Shown here: piece after piece, positions 7,069 to 16,527 of the stretch
How positions within the stretch are numbered: position 1 is the first letter of the stretch
How the letters are laid out: every line of letters begins with the position of its first letter
Assembly (NCBI RefSeq): GCF_023078835.1
Contig: NZ_CP090898.1
Location: 434,001 to 498,000 of the forward strand
Source of the DNA: Synechococcus sp. NB0720_010
Lineage (GTDB): Bacteria > Cyanobacteriota > Cyanobacteriia > PCC-6307 > Cyanobiaceae
Length of the DNA: 64,000 nucleotides
Reading direction: 5' to 3'
Made by a program: the position numbers and the translations under genes
The notes under the pieces: model-generated
Told to the model about the DNA's origin: nothing
Databases searched by the model: none
The model's input: the letters and a program-made list of their open reading frames with translations, nothing else

Positions 7069-8310
7069 TCAAGCAGCGCCTGGATCGCCGGGCAGTGGCC
7101 AAATCTCACGGACCTGCTGCAGGCGTTGCATCGCTTCCTCGCGGCGCTGCTCCGGTTCGCTGGAGCGCAGCAAGACCGTCAGATGTCCCAACTTCCGGCC
7201 AAGGGAGGAGCCCCGTTTGCCATACCAATGGAGATGGGCCTCCGGAAGGGCGCTTAGGGCCTGACGCTGCTCGCTGTAGTCCGCAGCTGGGTCCTCAGCG
7301 GAGCGCTGCTCAAACCCCAGCAGATTCACCATCAAGGCGCCTGGCACCAGAAGGGACGGTTCCTCAAGACGCTCGCCGCTGACACTCAGGAGTTGCAGAT
7401 CGAACTGACTGGAACTGCTGGCCTCGATCGAGTAATGACCGGAGTTATGGGTGCGGGGAGCCAACTCGTTGATCAGTAAGCCGCTGCGCCCATAGAAAAA
7501 CTCCAGCGACAACACCCCTACGTAGTCCAGGGACGTGAGCAGCGATGCGGCGATGTTGCGGGCGGCCTGCTGCAGGGCATGGCTGGCTTCCACCGGGGCC
7601 AGGACCCAATCGCAGACCTGCTGATGCTGGTGCGTTTGCACCAACGGCAGACAGACCACCTCACCAAAGCGATCGCGGGCTGCAACCAGGGCCAATTCCT
7701 GCTCAAAAGCGACGAACTCCTCGACGATCCAATTGGCCGGATCAACGCGAGCGATCAAGGCCGCCAGGTCATCAAGACCCTGAAGAACCGCCGTGCCTTT
7801 GCCGTCGTAGCCGCCTGTGGCGGCCTTGGCCATCAGCGGAAAGCTGAAACCCTCCGGACAAACCGCCGCAGGAGCGGGACGTCCTGCTGAGGCTGCATTC
7901 GCCTTCGGCGGGATGGCCGCCGTCAGGGGGAACCAGCGCGGGGACGGGAGGTTTAAACGCTGCAGCAGCTCCCGCTGGTTGCGCTTGCAGACCAGGGGCT
8001 GGAGCGCCTGCAGGCTGGGAACGAACTGGACACCCTGGGCCGCCAAGGGCGCCAGACCCTCCAGATCAATCCACTCGTTCTCAAAGCTGATGGCGGAGCA
8101 ACGCGTCGCCAGCTCCGCCGTAGCCGCGACATCGCGCACGGGAGCCTGGACCACCCCTGCGGCCAGCGAGACCGCAGGGTCCTCACTTGAGGGGGTTTGG
8201 ACCTGCAGCGGAATCTGCTGGCGCTGGGCAGCCTCGGCGAGCATCCAGGCCAACTGGCCGCCGCCGACGATGCCAATCGCAGGGCCCATGCGCCTGGAGC
8301 TCCAATCCAT
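7069..8310 (-). CDS. purK: PurK, 5-(carboxyamino)imidazole ribonucleotide synthase
   Basis: PurK is an ATP-grasp enzyme that carboxylates AIR to N5-CAIR in purine synthesis. The N-terminal nucleotide-binding loop GIVGGGQLAWML, the ATP-grasp region FSFPLMAKAATGGYDGKGT, EEFVAFEQEL and NELAPRTHNSGHYSIEA are all diagnostic. About 413 aa is slightly longer than average because of an insert near residue 140. Two nearby starts exist; MGPAIGIVGGG (8289) would also fit the family. It lies 13 bp downstream of the ABC permease on the same strand. Confidence 0.95.
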   Translation of the reverse strand: MDWSSRRMGPAIGIVGGGQLAWMLAEAAQRQQIPLQVQTPSSEDPAVSLAAGVVQAPVRDVAATAELATRCSAISFENEWIDLEGLAPLAAQGVQFVPSLQALQPLVCKRNQRELLQRLNLPSPRWFPLTAAIPPKANAASAGRPAPAAVCPEGFSFPLMAKAATGGYDGKGTAVLQGLDDLAALIARVDPANWIVEEFVAFEQELALVAARDRFGEVVCLPLVQTHQHQQVCDWVLAPVEASHALQQAARNIAASLLTSLDYVGVLSLEFFYGRSGLLINELAPRTHNSGHYSIEASSSSQFDLQLLSVSGERLEEPSLLVPGALMVNLLGFEQRSAEDPAADYSEQRQALSALPEAHLHWYGKRGSSLGRKLGHLTVLLRSSEPEQRREEAMQRLQQVREIWPLPGDPGAA

Positions 8311-8323
8311 CAATGTCGCATGG

Positions 8324-9220
8324 TCAGGTCAAGCCGCGGTCGCCGGCGAAGGCAAAGCGAACAAGCGAGAGCAACAGGACAATGACGAACAGGGCCAGGC
8401 CGACCGTGCAGGCATAGCTGATCTCGAGCTCCGCAAAGGCCTGGTCGTAGACGTAATAGACCAGGGTCTTCGTGCTGTTGGCAGGTCCCCCCTGGGTCAT
8501 CAAATAGACCTCCTCGAAGACCTTGGTGGCCGCAATCGCTGAGATCACCGCCACCAAGGTGACGTAGGGACGCAGCAGGGGCAGGGTGATGTCGAGGTGC
8601 TTGCGCCAACCCTCACTGCCGTCGAGTTCCGCCGCTTCGTAGAGGTCAGCCGGGATCCCCTGGAGACCAGCCAGAAAAATCACCATGTAGTAGCCCAGGC
8701 CCTTCCAGAGGGTCACGAGCATCACCGCTGGAAGCGCCAGGAGTGGGTTGGTCAGGAAACCAATTGGCTCAAAGCCAGGACCGAGGAGGCTGCCGAGCCA
8801 GCCATTGATCAGACCGTTCTCGGCGTAGAGCCAGCGGAAAGCGATGGCCGCCACCACGATCGAGACCAGAACCGGGGTATAGAAGGCCGCGCGAAACCAA
8901 TGGATGCCTGGGAGCTGACGGTTCACCAGCACCGCCAGGGCAAGGGCGCCGAGCACCACCGGCGGGACCACACCAAACAAATAGGCCAGGGTGGTCCCCA
9001 GGACCTTGAAGAACATCGGGTCCGCCAGCAGGCGGCGCACGTTGGCCAGCCCGACAAAACGCAGCGGTTCACTGACGTCGAGACCGGTCTGGGTGAAGCT
9101 CATCACCAGGGCCATCACCGCTGGGATCAGCACCGACAGGGAGATCAGCAGCAACGCCGGGGCCAGGAAAGCCCAGGCGGTTGAGGAGGAGGCACCGGTG
9201 CGGAGGGAACGCTCAGCCAT
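8324..9220 (-). CDS. Carbohydrate ABC transporter permease (MalF/UgpA type)
   Basis: There are six predicted membrane helices and the permease EAA loop reading YEAAELDGSEGWRKHLDITLPLL, which docks on the ATPase. The family (binding-protein-dependent transport, MalF/UgpA group) imports sugars, glycerol phosphate or compatible solutes such as glucosylglycerol; the substrate cannot be told from sequence alone. I chose the ATG giving MAERSLRTG (298 aa), since the longer open frame upstream is Arg/Pro-rich. No ATPase, partner permease or binding protein lies in the window, so this subunit is encoded apart from them. It is divergent from recQ by 44 bp. Confidence 0.9.
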   Translation of the reverse strand: MAERSLRTGASSSTAWAFLAPALLLISLSVLIPAVMALVMSFTQTGLDVSEPLRFVGLANVRRLLADPMFFKVLGTTLAYLFGVVPPVVLGALALAVLVNRQLPGIHWFRAAFYTPVLVSIVVAAIAFRWLYAENGLINGWLGSLLGPGFEPIGFLTNPLLALPAVMLVTLWKGLGYYMVIFLAGLQGIPADLYEAAELDGSEGWRKHLDITLPLLRPYVTLVAVISAIAATKVFEEVYLMTQGGPANSTKTLVYYVYDQAFAELEISYACTVGLALFVIVLLLSLVRFAFAGDRGLT

Positions 9221-9264
9221 ATCGCGCCATTGTGGTGGATCTTTTCCGATCAGCCAGGCGCCCC

Positions 9265-11082
9265 ATGCCCAGTCCAAGCAGCCGCGATCCGCTGGAGGTG
9301 CTGCAACGGGTGTTTGGCTACGCCAGCTTCCGCGGCCCACAGGAAGCAATCGTCCGCCACGTGATCGGCGGCGGATCGGGTCTGGTGCTGATGCCCACCG
9401 GCGGTGGCAAATCCCTCTGTTATCAGGTCCCCGCGCTCTGCAGCCCTGGGCAGGCGGTGGTGATCTCGCCACTGATCGCCCTGATGCAGGACCAGGTGGA
9501 GGCGCTGCAGCAGCTCGGGATTGCAGCCGCCGCCCTGCACTCCGGCCTCGAGGCCGGCGAGAGCCAACGGGTCTGGCGTCAGCTCAGCGACGGCCAACTG
9601 GATCTGCTCTATGTCTCACCGGAGCGGCTGCTCAGCGGTGATCTGCTGGAGCGACTGGGGTCCATGCCGCTGGCCCTCTTTGCCATCGATGAGGCCCATT
9701 GCGTCTCGCAGTGGGGGCATGACTTCCGGCCCGAGTACCGCCAACTCGATCAGCTCGCGCAGCGCTTTCCCCAGGTGCCGCGGCTGGCCCTGACCGCGAC
9801 CGCCGACCCGCGCACCCAGCTCGACATCCGCGAGCGCCTGCAGCTGCAGGAGGGCGAGGTGTTTCTGGCCAGCTTCGATCGCCCCAACATTCGCTACCTC
9901 CTGCGCCACAAACAGAGCGGTAACGCGCAGTTGCTGCAGTTCCTGGCGGAGCACCGCGGCGAATCGGGGATTGTCTACGCCCGCTCCCGCAGCCGGGTGG
10001 ACCGCATCGCCGCAGAACTCAAGGCCGCTGGATTTGATGCCATCGGCTACCACGCCGGCATGGATGCCGAGGCACGGCGCGAGGCCTTGCAGCGTTTCCG
10101 CCTCGGCAGTGGTGTGGTCGTCGTGGCCACGATCGCCTTCGGCATGGGAATCGATAAACCCGACGTGCGCTTTGTGGCCCACGTGGACCTGCCCAAAAGT
10201 CTCGAGGCCTACTACCAAGAAACCGGCCGGGCCGGTCGCGATGGCCTAGCGGCGGTGGCCTGGATGGCCCACGGCGGAGGCGACATCCCGCAGCTGCGCC
10301 GCTTCATCGACGACTCCGGCGCCAGTGAGGAGCAGAAACGCATCGAGCGCGGCAAGCTCGATGCCCTCATCGCCTACAGCGAAGCCAGCGGCTGCCGGCG
10401 TCAGGTGCTGCTGCGCCATTTCGGTGAAGAGCTTCTCGAGCCCTGCAACAACTGTGATGGCTGCCTGGAGCCCCAGCAGCGCAGCGACTGCCGCGTCGTG
10501 GCGCAGAAGGCGCTCTCAGCGGTCTATCGAACAGGGCAGCGCTTTGGCGCGGGCCATGTCGTGGACGTGTTGCTGGGCGGCAACACCGAGCGCATCCGCT
10601 CGCTCGGGCACGACCAGTTGAGCGTTTACGGGATCGGCAAGGAGCTGGACCGGGGCCAGTGGCGGGCCCTGCTGCGGCAGCTGGTGAGTCTTGGGGCCCT
10701 CCATTCCCCGGAGGACGCCAAGGGGGGGCTGTGTTTCGGTCCGCCCGAGCTGGTGCAGCCACTGCTCAGGGGCGAGCAGGAGCTGGAGCTGGTCCTGCCG
10801 CCGCCAGCGAAGGAGCAACGGCGCCGCAGCATCCCGAGCGATGCGGCAGTGGCAGCGGATGACCCGCTGCTGGCGGCCCTGAAGAGCTGGCGACGCGAGC
10901 AGGCGCGTGAGCAAGGCGTACCTCCCTATGTGGTGTTCCACGACCGCACCCTGGTGGAGCTGGCGGCGCAGCGGCCCGCCTCCCTCAGCGAACTCGCCGG
11001 CGTCAGCGGCATCGGCAACGCCAAGCGTGAGCGCTATGGCACGGCCCTGCTGGAGGTGCTCACGGCAGCAGGCGACCGATAG
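9265..11082 (+). CDS. recQ: RecQ, ATP-dependent 3'-5' DNA helicase
   Basis: RecQ unwinds recombination and repair intermediates. Motifs occur in order: Walker A MPTGGGKS at about residues 43-50, Walker B DEAHC, the aromatic-rich loop [11 protein letters not shown], motif [12 protein letters not shown], the RQC zinc cysteines ([12 protein letters not shown]...CNNCDGC) and a C-terminal HRDC domain ([13 protein letters not shown]). At 605 aa it is a full-length RecQ. The start [12 protein letters not shown] fits the family; a longer frame overlaps the divergent permease start. Confidence 0.96.
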   Translation: MPSPSSRDPLEVLQRVFGYASFRGPQEAIVRHVIGGGSGLVLMPTGGGKSLCYQVPALCSPGQAVVISPLIALMQDQVEALQQLGIAAAALHSGLEAGESQRVWRQLSDGQLDLLYVSPERLLSGDLLERLGSMPLALFAIDEAHCVSQWGHDFRPEYRQLDQLAQRFPQVPRLALTATADPRTQLDIRERLQLQEGEVFLASFDRPNIRYLLRHKQSGNAQLLQFLAEHRGESGIVYARSRSRVDRIAAELKAAGFDAIGYHAGMDAEARREALQRFRLGSGVVVVATIAFGMGIDKPDVRFVAHVDLPKSLEAYYQETGRAGRDGLAAVAWMAHGGGDIPQLRRFIDDSGASEEQKRIERGKLDALIAYSEASGCRRQVLLRHFGEELLEPCNNCDGCLEPQQRSDCRVVAQKALSAVYRTGQRFGAGHVVDVLLGGNTERIRSLGHDQLSVYGIGKELDRGQWRALLRQLVSLGALHSPEDAKGGLCFGPPELVQPLLRGEQELELVLPPPAKEQRRRSIPSDAAVAADDPLLAALKSWRREQAREQGVPPYVVFHDRTLVELAAQRPASLSELAGVSGIGNAKRERYGTALLEVLTAAGDR

Positions 11083-11107
11083 CCTCAAGCGACAGCAGCG
11101 TTGTTCC

Positions 11108-12226
11108 ATGAGCGCCACGGCCGCCGCGATCCGCACCATCGAGGTGGCGCTGAGCGCCAATCCCTATCCCGTGGTCATCGGCCGGGGAGCGCTCTCGGCC
11201 CTCGGTGAACAGATCCTGGGCCAAGGCATCAAGGCGGGCACCAAGGTGCTGATCGTGACCAACCCCGTGGTCCATCAGCACTACGGGGCGCAAGCCCTGG
11301 CCAGCCTGGAGGCCGCCGGGTTCAACGCCAGCCAGCTGGTGATCGAAGCCGGGGAAGACCAAAAAACGCCAGCCACCGTGGGGCTGATCCACGACGCCGC
11401 CTTTGCCCGCAAGCTCGAGCGCGGCTCACTGATCGTGGCCCTCGGCGGTGGTGTGGTGGGGGATATGGCCGGCTTTGCGGCGGCCAGTTGGCTGAGGGGA
11501 ATCGCGGTCGTGCAGGTGCCCACCACCCTGCTGGCCATGGTGGATGCCTCCATCGGCGGAAAAACCGGGGTCAACCATCCCGGCGGTAAGAACCTGATCG
11601 GCGCTTTCCACCAACCGCGCTTGGTGCTGATCGATCCCGACACCCTGGCCACCCTGCCGGAGCGTGAGTTCCGCGCCGGCATGGCGGAAGTGATCAAGTA
11701 CGGCGTCATCGGCGACCCCGACCTGTTCAACGAACTGGAGGCAGCCGGGGAACGCCTGGCCTCGATGGACACCCTTCCAAGCGCGTTGCTGCAGAGCGTG
11801 CTCGAGCGCTCCGCTGCCGCCAAAGCCAAGGTGGTGGCCGCCGATGAGCGCGAAGGCGGCCTGCGGGCGATCCTCAACTACGGCCACACCCTTGGCCATG
11901 TGGTCGAGGCCCTCTGCGGCTATGGCACCTATCTCCATGGCGAGGCCGTCGGGATCGGGATGGTCGCCGCCGGGGAACTCAGCCTGGAATTGGGGCTCTG
12001 GAGCGAGGAGGATCAGCGCCGTCAGCGAGCCGTGATCAAAGCGGCGGGTCTGCCCATGGTCTGGCCCGAGCTTGATGCCGAAGCGGTCCTGCAGTGCCTC
12101 CAAGGGGACAAAAAAGTGCGCGAGGGCCGCGTGCGCTTTGTCCTGCCGACGGGCCTGGGCCACGTGGAGATTCGTGATGACGTGAGCCCCGAGCAGGTGC
12201 TCGCGGCCCTGAAGCGCTGCCGCTAA
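11108..12226 (+). CDS. aroB: AroB, 3-dehydroquinate synthase
   Basis: AroB converts DAHP to 3-dehydroquinate, the second step of the shikimate pathway, using NAD+ and a divalent metal. Family hallmarks are [15 protein letters not shown], the [20 protein letters not shown] loop and the metal-ligand regions EVIKYG and NYGHTLGH followed by [10 protein letters not shown]. The 372 aa match the usual length. It follows recQ by 25 bp in the same direction and overlaps the stop of the convergent MidA gene by 4 bp. Confidence 0.97.
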   Translation: MSATAAAIRTIEVALSANPYPVVIGRGALSALGEQILGQGIKAGTKVLIVTNPVVHQHYGAQALASLEAAGFNASQLVIEAGEDQKTPATVGLIHDAAFARKLERGSLIVALGGGVVGDMAGFAAASWLRGIAVVQVPTTLLAMVDASIGGKTGVNHPGGKNLIGAFHQPRLVLIDPDTLATLPEREFRAGMAEVIKYGVIGDPDLFNELEAAGERLASMDTLPSALLQSVLERSAAAKAKVVAADEREGGLRAILNYGHTLGHVVEALCGYGTYLHGEAVGIGMVAAGELSLELGLWSEEDQRRQRAVIKAAGLPMVWPELDAEAVLQCLQGDKKVREGRVRFVLPTGLGHVEIRDDVSPEQVLAALKRCR

Positions 12227-13401
12227 CTCAAGGGCGGGTCCTGCAGAAAGTACGGCTGCTGGCTTGAGCCTGGCGAACGCGCAAAGGCCATCCAGCGGAA
12301 GTCGCCCAAGGCCGCAGGATCCACGAAACGCAGCAGTGCTTCACGCCGACTGAGCAGTTCAGCCAACTCCGATGGTGCGCCCTGCTGCAGCGCATGCAGG
12401 CGCTGGGCCAAGCCCAGCGCCAACAGGGCTTCGCCCTGACGGCGTTGACCGAGGGGGGTCCAACCGGCCGCCAACGCTGAGCGCTCCAAGGTCTCCAAGC
12501 AAAGGTGGGCCGTGAGGTCCCACTGGCCCGGCTCCAGCAGCGGGTCATCACTGGCCTGCTGGTTGCGGTAGGCCATCAATGTGCCCCGGCTGCGCTGCGC
12601 TGCGTAATAACGCCAGGCCTCATGGGCGTAGTCGATCACGAGCAACTGACCGCGGCTGAGGGACTGGGCGGCCTGCTCAAGCCAGGGGCGCAAACCGACA
12701 TGCAACTCCGTGCACCAACCGTCCGGACGCTGGGGCCCAGGGGTCAGGGCCTCCAGCTCATGACGCAGTGCTTCCTCGAGTACAGGCCCAGCCGCAAGCC
12801 GCAGGACAGCAGCACCATCGGCGCCCGTCTCCAGCGCCACCCCCTGCAGGCACCAGCGATCGTTGTGCCAGATGATCCGCTCCACCGCCAGGGCATCCAG
12901 CACCTCATGGGCAAGCATCACGCCAGAGCGGGGGCTGGCTTGGAGCTCGTCAAAGGACTGCCAGCGGCATCGCAGCGGTGCATCGGCCAACAGGCCCCGT
13001 TGACGCTCTGCCATCCCGGGGTTCGGCTCCACCAGGACCAACTCCAATCGGACCACCAGCTCCGGCGCCTCCCGGGCAATCCCCTGCGCGAGCTGAAGGG
13101 CCAAGTGGCCTTCCCCAGGCCCGGTCTCGATCAGGGCTAAGGGGGCTTCAGCCGGCTGCTGCTGGAACCACTGCAACAACTGCGGCAGGAGCAGCTCTGC
13201 AAAATCAGGACCAAGGGACGGGGAGGTGGCGAAATCCCCTGCTGGGCCAACGCGCAGCCGCCCAGCCCCGTAGGCGCCATGGACGGGGTCATGGAGAGCC
13301 CAGTCCATGTAGGTCCTGAACGGAACCCAGCCCCCGGCTGCCGCCAGTCGCTCTGCCAGCCAGACCGGAGCTGAATGCAGAGAGGAAGGTGCAGAACTCA
13401 C
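12223..13401 (-). CDS. MidA/NDUFAF7-type SAM-dependent methyltransferase
   Basis: The N-terminus carries the family pattern [17 protein letters not shown], the glycine loop [14 protein letters not shown] binds SAM, and a later strand reads [13 protein letters not shown]. This family (PF02636, formerly DUF185) includes mitochondrial NDUFAF7, an arginine methyltransferase for a complex I subunit. A link to the cyanobacterial NDH-1 complex is therefore possible but only inferred. The 392 aa agree with the family. It is divergent from the Psb32-like gene. Confidence 0.88.
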   Translation of the reverse strand: MSSAPSSLHSAPVWLAERLAAAGGWVPFRTYMDWALHDPVHGAYGAGRLRVGPAGDFATSPSLGPDFAELLLPQLLQWFQQQPAEAPLALIETGPGEGHLALQLAQGIAREAPELVVRLELVLVEPNPGMAERQRGLLADAPLRCRWQSFDELQASPRSGVMLAHEVLDALAVERIIWHNDRWCLQGVALETGADGAAVLRLAAGPVLEEALRHELEALTPGPQRPDGWCTELHVGLRPWLEQAAQSLSRGQLLVIDYAHEAWRYYAAQRSRGTLMAYRNQQASDDPLLEPGQWDLTAHLCLETLERSALAAGWTPLGQRRQGEALLALGLAQRLHALQQGAPSELAELLSRREALLRFVDPAALGDFRWMAFARSPGSSQQPYFLQDPPLS

Positions 13402-13449
13402 GGCGCTGAGGAGGACTCAGGGAGAATGCTCGCCACTGAAGCAGGTGCC

Positions 13450-14277
13450 ATGTTCGAGCCGCGTGCAGCCCAAGCCCTTCGCGGTTGGCTGGTGGGCCTG
13501 GCCCTCGGCCTGGTGCTGCTGCTGGGCTGGGGGGCCGCTCCAGCCTGGGCCTACGACAATCCGGACCTGCTGCCCGATCACCCCACACCGGTGATCGACC
13601 TGGCCAAGATCCTCACCGACAACCAGCGGGCGGCACTCGAAGCCGAAATCGACGATTTCGAAGCCGTCAGCGGCTGGAAGCTGCGGGTCCTGACGCAATA
13701 CGACCGCACCCCAGGCCTGGCGGTCAAGGATTTCTGGGGCCTCGATGAGCGCTCCCTGCTGCTGATTGCTGATGAGCGCGGCGGCAACCTGCTCAACTTC
13801 AACGTGGGTGATGCGCTGTTTGCCCTGATGCCCCGCACCTACTGGGTGGAGCTGCAAACCCGCTTTGGCAACCAGTACTACGTCCGCGACCACGGCCAGG
13901 ATGCGGCGATCCTCGATTCACTCCACACGGTGAAGGGCTGCCTTGAAATTGGCGGCTGCCAGGTGGTGCCCGGCCTGCCGCAGGAGCAATGGCTGCTGAC
14001 GCTGGCCACCTCGATCCTTGGGGGCTTGATCGTTGGTTTCGCGGCCTACCCCCGCAAACCGGAGCACAGCGTGGAATGGGCCTGGGTGCTGTTGCTCTCC
14101 CCCCTCTGGGTGATCCTGTTCGGGGTGTTCGGCGTCGCACCGATCATCACCCGCACCTCTGATCTGCTTCCACTGGTGCGCAACGCCTTGGGCTTTGTCG
14201 GGGCGATTGCGGTGGCTTACCTGATCGCGCAGAACACCATCGGCAAGACCAGGCTGAAGGAAGGCGACCAGGGCTGA
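13450..14277 (+). CDS. TPM-domain thylakoid protein, Psb32-like
   Basis: The protein has a signal peptide (hydrophobic residues 14-34, AWAYDN cleavage), a TPM domain (VIDLAKILTDNQRAALEAEI and LRVLTQYDRTPGLAVKDFW) and two C-terminal membrane helices. TPM proteins such as Psb32 are tied to photosystem II repair and photoprotection on the lumenal side. I prefer the ATG giving MFEPRAAQAL (275 aa); an ATG eight codons upstream follows GGGAGA but at very tight spacing. A perfect inverted repeat overlaps its stop. Confidence 0.8.
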   Translation: MFEPRAAQALRGWLVGLALGLVLLLGWGAAPAWAYDNPDLLPDHPTPVIDLAKILTDNQRAALEAEIDDFEAVSGWKLRVLTQYDRTPGLAVKDFWGLDERSLLLIADERGGNLLNFNVGDALFALMPRTYWVELQTRFGNQYYVRDHGQDAAILDSLHTVKGCLEIGGCQVVPGLPQEQWLLTLATSILGGLIVGFAAYPRKPEHSVEWAWVLLLSPLWVILFGVFGVAPIITRTSDLLPLVRNALGFVGAIAVAYLIAQNTIGKTRLKEGDQG

Positions 14278-14287
14278 GGAGCCCTGG
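14268..14287. terminator. Perfect inverted repeat between convergent genes
   Basis: CCAGGGCT-GAGG-AGCCCTGG forms an 8-bp perfect stem with a four-base loop. It spans the stop of the Psb32-like gene and ends just before the stop of the convergent GH104 gene, so it could stop transcription from both sides. No long T-run follows on either strand, so it may act only as a weak terminator or 3'-end stabiliser. Confidence 0.4.
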
Positions 14288-14288
14288 C

Positions 14289-15227
14289 TTAGATCCCCAG
14301 GCTCTTGGGCTTGGGGCCGATGCGATCGAGGGCCTGAAGACGGCATCGCAGGGACTGCACAGGCTCACAGGTGGGGAGCTCAACCACAGGCTCCTGAGCA
14401 GGTTCTGCCAGGGTTTTCAGCTGAGCAAGGCTCTGCTCGTAAAAGGCCTTGAGGGCGGTGTAGCGCTTCACCGGTTGGCCGTAATAGCTGTATCCGGCCA
14501 GGGTCGGAAACGAGGCCCATTCCGGCGCCAACTTCGCCGCCAACTGGGGGGTGAACTCGCCACGATCGGCTAAGGCCAGGGCTCCGCGGCGCTGGATCAA
14601 GAACAGGGCCGCCTGATCCTGCACGTGGGGACCAAAGCCGGCCAGACCAAGCTTCTGACTGGCCATCGTCCAGGTGAAGGGCATGAACTGGTAGGCACCC
14701 GCAGCGGCGCTGGCGTAGCGACCGGAATAGATCACGCGGTTGGGATGGCGCTCCAGTCCGCCCATCAGACCGCCACCAAACATCACGCGGTAACCGAGAT
14801 CTTCACCACGGGCCCAGGTGCCCTCAGCGAACCGGATCGTGTTCAGCAGGGCACGGCGCTCGGGCGTGATGACGTAACGGAAGGGACCGCCGGGGCTGAT
14901 CGTGCCGTCATTGCCATCCAGCATGGCCAGCCTTGAGCGGGGCATGGCAGGAGCCCGAGGCACCGGAGGGAGGGCCGGCAACAGGCTGACGTCACTGGAC
15001 TCGCTGACCTGGGGCTTGAGCTTGCCGGCATCGGCAAGGGCAGGCAGCGGAGCCAGAGCCAGGGCAACGCCGGCCAGGGAGAAGAGAGGAAGGGCGAGGG
15101 TTGAACAGACAGAGCTCGAAGGAGCAATCGACTTCGAGGGGATCTGAGTGGTCAAACCAACAAAGGCAAAGAGCAGCGCACGGAAAAGGGACACCCTGGA
15201 GGGTGCACGACCTGCGCACCGAATCAA
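14289..15227 (-). CDS. GH104-type muramidase / lytic transglycosylase, lambda endolysin-like
   Basis: The catalytic domain spans about residues 122-270: RFAEGT with candidate catalytic Glu135, then GYRVMFGG, HPNRVIY, SAAAGAYQFMPFTW, QDQAALFLIQRRGAL and EWASFPTLAGYSYYGQ. This order follows the phage lambda R endolysin (GH104), which cleaves peptidoglycan glycan strands. A hydrophobic segment at about residues 43-66 (ending PLPALADA) suggests export. The frame opens at TTG; a GTG at 15194 is an alternative start. No holin, Rz or phage gene is nearby, so it looks like a domesticated wall enzyme. Confidence 0.82.
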   Translation of the reverse strand: MIRCAGRAPSRVSLFRALLFAFVGLTTQIPSKSIAPSSSVCSTLALPLFSLAGVALALAPLPALADAGKLKPQVSESSDVSLLPALPPVPRAPAMPRSRLAMLDGNDGTISPGGPFRYVITPERRALLNTIRFAEGTWARGEDLGYRVMFGGGLMGGLERHPNRVIYSGRYASAAAGAYQFMPFTWTMASQKLGLAGFGPHVQDQAALFLIQRRGALALADRGEFTPQLAAKLAPEWASFPTLAGYSYYGQPVKRYTALKAFYEQSLAQLKTLAEPAQEPVVELPTCEPVQSLRCRLQALDRIGPKPKSLGI

Positions 15228-15243
15228 AAAGCTGTCTACGTGG

Positions 15244-15265
15244 GGCAGGAAAGCTATTTCCTGCC
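15244..15265 (-). repeat. Perfect 9-bp inverted repeat upstream of the GH104 gene
   Basis: GGCAGGAAA and TTTCCTGCC flank a four-base loop, 17 bases before the TTG start of the GH104 gene. It lies in a 220-bp intergenic region that also has an AT-rich box (TAATTAAT). It could be a 5'-UTR hairpin or an operator for a dimeric regulator; the sequence alone cannot separate these. Confidence 0.5.
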
Positions 15266-15447
15266 GAGGTATGGCAACTAATTAATTGGATGAAGAGAGT
15301 TTGCCTATCAAACCGTCAAACAGGCAAGTCATTCATACCAGTGCAATAACCGTCCACCAGCATCAACAACTGCGCGACCGTGTTCGCATCACTCTTAGTC
15401 ACAGTTTGTGGTGACAAAAAGAACAAAAGGCTGAAAGTTTCAGCAGA

Positions 15448-16524
15448 TCAGCACCTCAAGTCCGAAGCCAAGGCGATCAGGAACCGAGCTGCCTGATCGG
15501 CCCCATCGGGAGGCAAGCCGGATCCGCTGGCCGGGATCAACGGCTGGTCGAGCTGCCACTCCCCTTTCTCCAACTGCGCCCGGCTCAACAGGCGATGGGG
15601 AGCATGCCGTTGCAGGGCCTCTTCCAGGACCTGGGCCTCCGCAAAGCCCTCGCGATGGACCAGGTGAATGCCAAGCCCCAGGGCCATTGCCTCACAAAAG
15701 GTGCTGTAGCCGGGCTTCGTGATCACACGCGAGCAGAGGGGCATCACCTCCAGGGGGCGGAGGTCCTGCGGGAGAACGCTGACGTTCTTGGCCTCGCAGT
15801 GCAGCCCGGGATCACTCACTAGAAAGTGGTGGTCTGGCCAACGGGCAAACAGCCCAGGGTTGAGCTGGAGGCCCAATCCACCGAATCCCATCAGCACGGT
15901 CCGATCTGGGGCTGCGCGCAGATTCAGTCGATCGCGCACCGCTGCTGAATCCAGGCGCGGACGACCGGCGGTGAGACCGACGTCATGGGAGGGAAGCCCC
16001 CAGTCCATCTCCATGGCCAGGGGGCAGCGAATCAAAGCCGTTCCCTGGCGGTAGAGCCCCAGGGCCCGCTCTGCCAGGGCCGTAAAGGAACCACCCATGG
16101 GCCGGTAGATGGCATCCCAGCCGAAATTGCCCATCCAGATCAACGGGGCGGCGAGGGCCCTCGCCAAACGGGCCGCATCGGGGGGGACATCCGCCAGCAC
16201 CACAACCGGTTCAGGCTGCTCACTCAGCCAGGCCAGCTCCTGCTGAATCTGTTGGGGCAAGCGCTCGTCCAGGGCCTCCAGTGCCGCCAAGGTCGCGTCT
16301 GGATCAGCCCCCAGGGCATCGGCCTGGATCACTCCGACATCCCAGCGCAGGGGGCGGTGCTCAAAGGGAATCTCCTCAAAGGCCAAGTCGAGAAATCGAG
16401 CCGGCAGGGGCGTCGAGAGCACGATCCGCCAGGACGGCTGCAACCGGTGCAGGGCGCTCAAGACAGAGGCGACGCGGGAGCCATGGCCAAAGCCATGGCC
16501 GCTAATACAGACGTAAATCAGCAC
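15448..16524 (-). CDS. GT-B fold glycosyltransferase-like protein (MurG/UGT type)
   Basis: The N-terminal loop ISGHGFGHGSRVASVL and the C-terminal nucleotide-sugar region (ITKPGYSTFCEAMALGLGIHLV) follow the MurG-like pattern, and a VLMGFGGLGLQ linker strand joins the two halves. The 358-aa protein has no signal peptide and no membrane helix. The donor and acceptor are unknown. It sits 3 bp downstream of the metallophosphoesterase gene on the same strand, so the two are probably one transcript. Confidence 0.75.
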   Translation of the reverse strand: MLIYVCISGHGFGHGSRVASVLSALHRLQPSWRIVLSTPLPARFLDLAFEEIPFEHRPLRWDVGVIQADALGADPDATLAALEALDERLPQQIQQELAWLSEQPEPVVVLADVPPDAARLARALAAPLIWMGNFGWDAIYRPMGGSFTALAERALGLYRQGTALIRCPLAMEMDWGLPSHDVGLTAGRPRLDSAAVRDRLNLRAAPDRTVLMGFGGLGLQLNPGLFARWPDHHFLVSDPGLHCEAKNVSVLPQDLRPLEVMPLCSRVITKPGYSTFCEAMALGLGIHLVHREGFAEAQVLEEALQRHAPHRLLSRAQLEKGEWQLDQPLIPASGSGLPPDGADQAARFLIALASDLRC

Positions 16525-16527
16525 CGT

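Noticed and set aside
9181-9264. N-terminal extension of recQ
   Set aside because: It overlaps the divergent permease start and has no family similarity; the Met giving [10 protein letters not shown] fits RecQ.
14289-15227. Prophage remnant suggested by the endolysin-like gene
   Set aside because: Neighbours on both sides are ordinary chromosomal genes and no phage structural, integrase or att-like sequences were seen.
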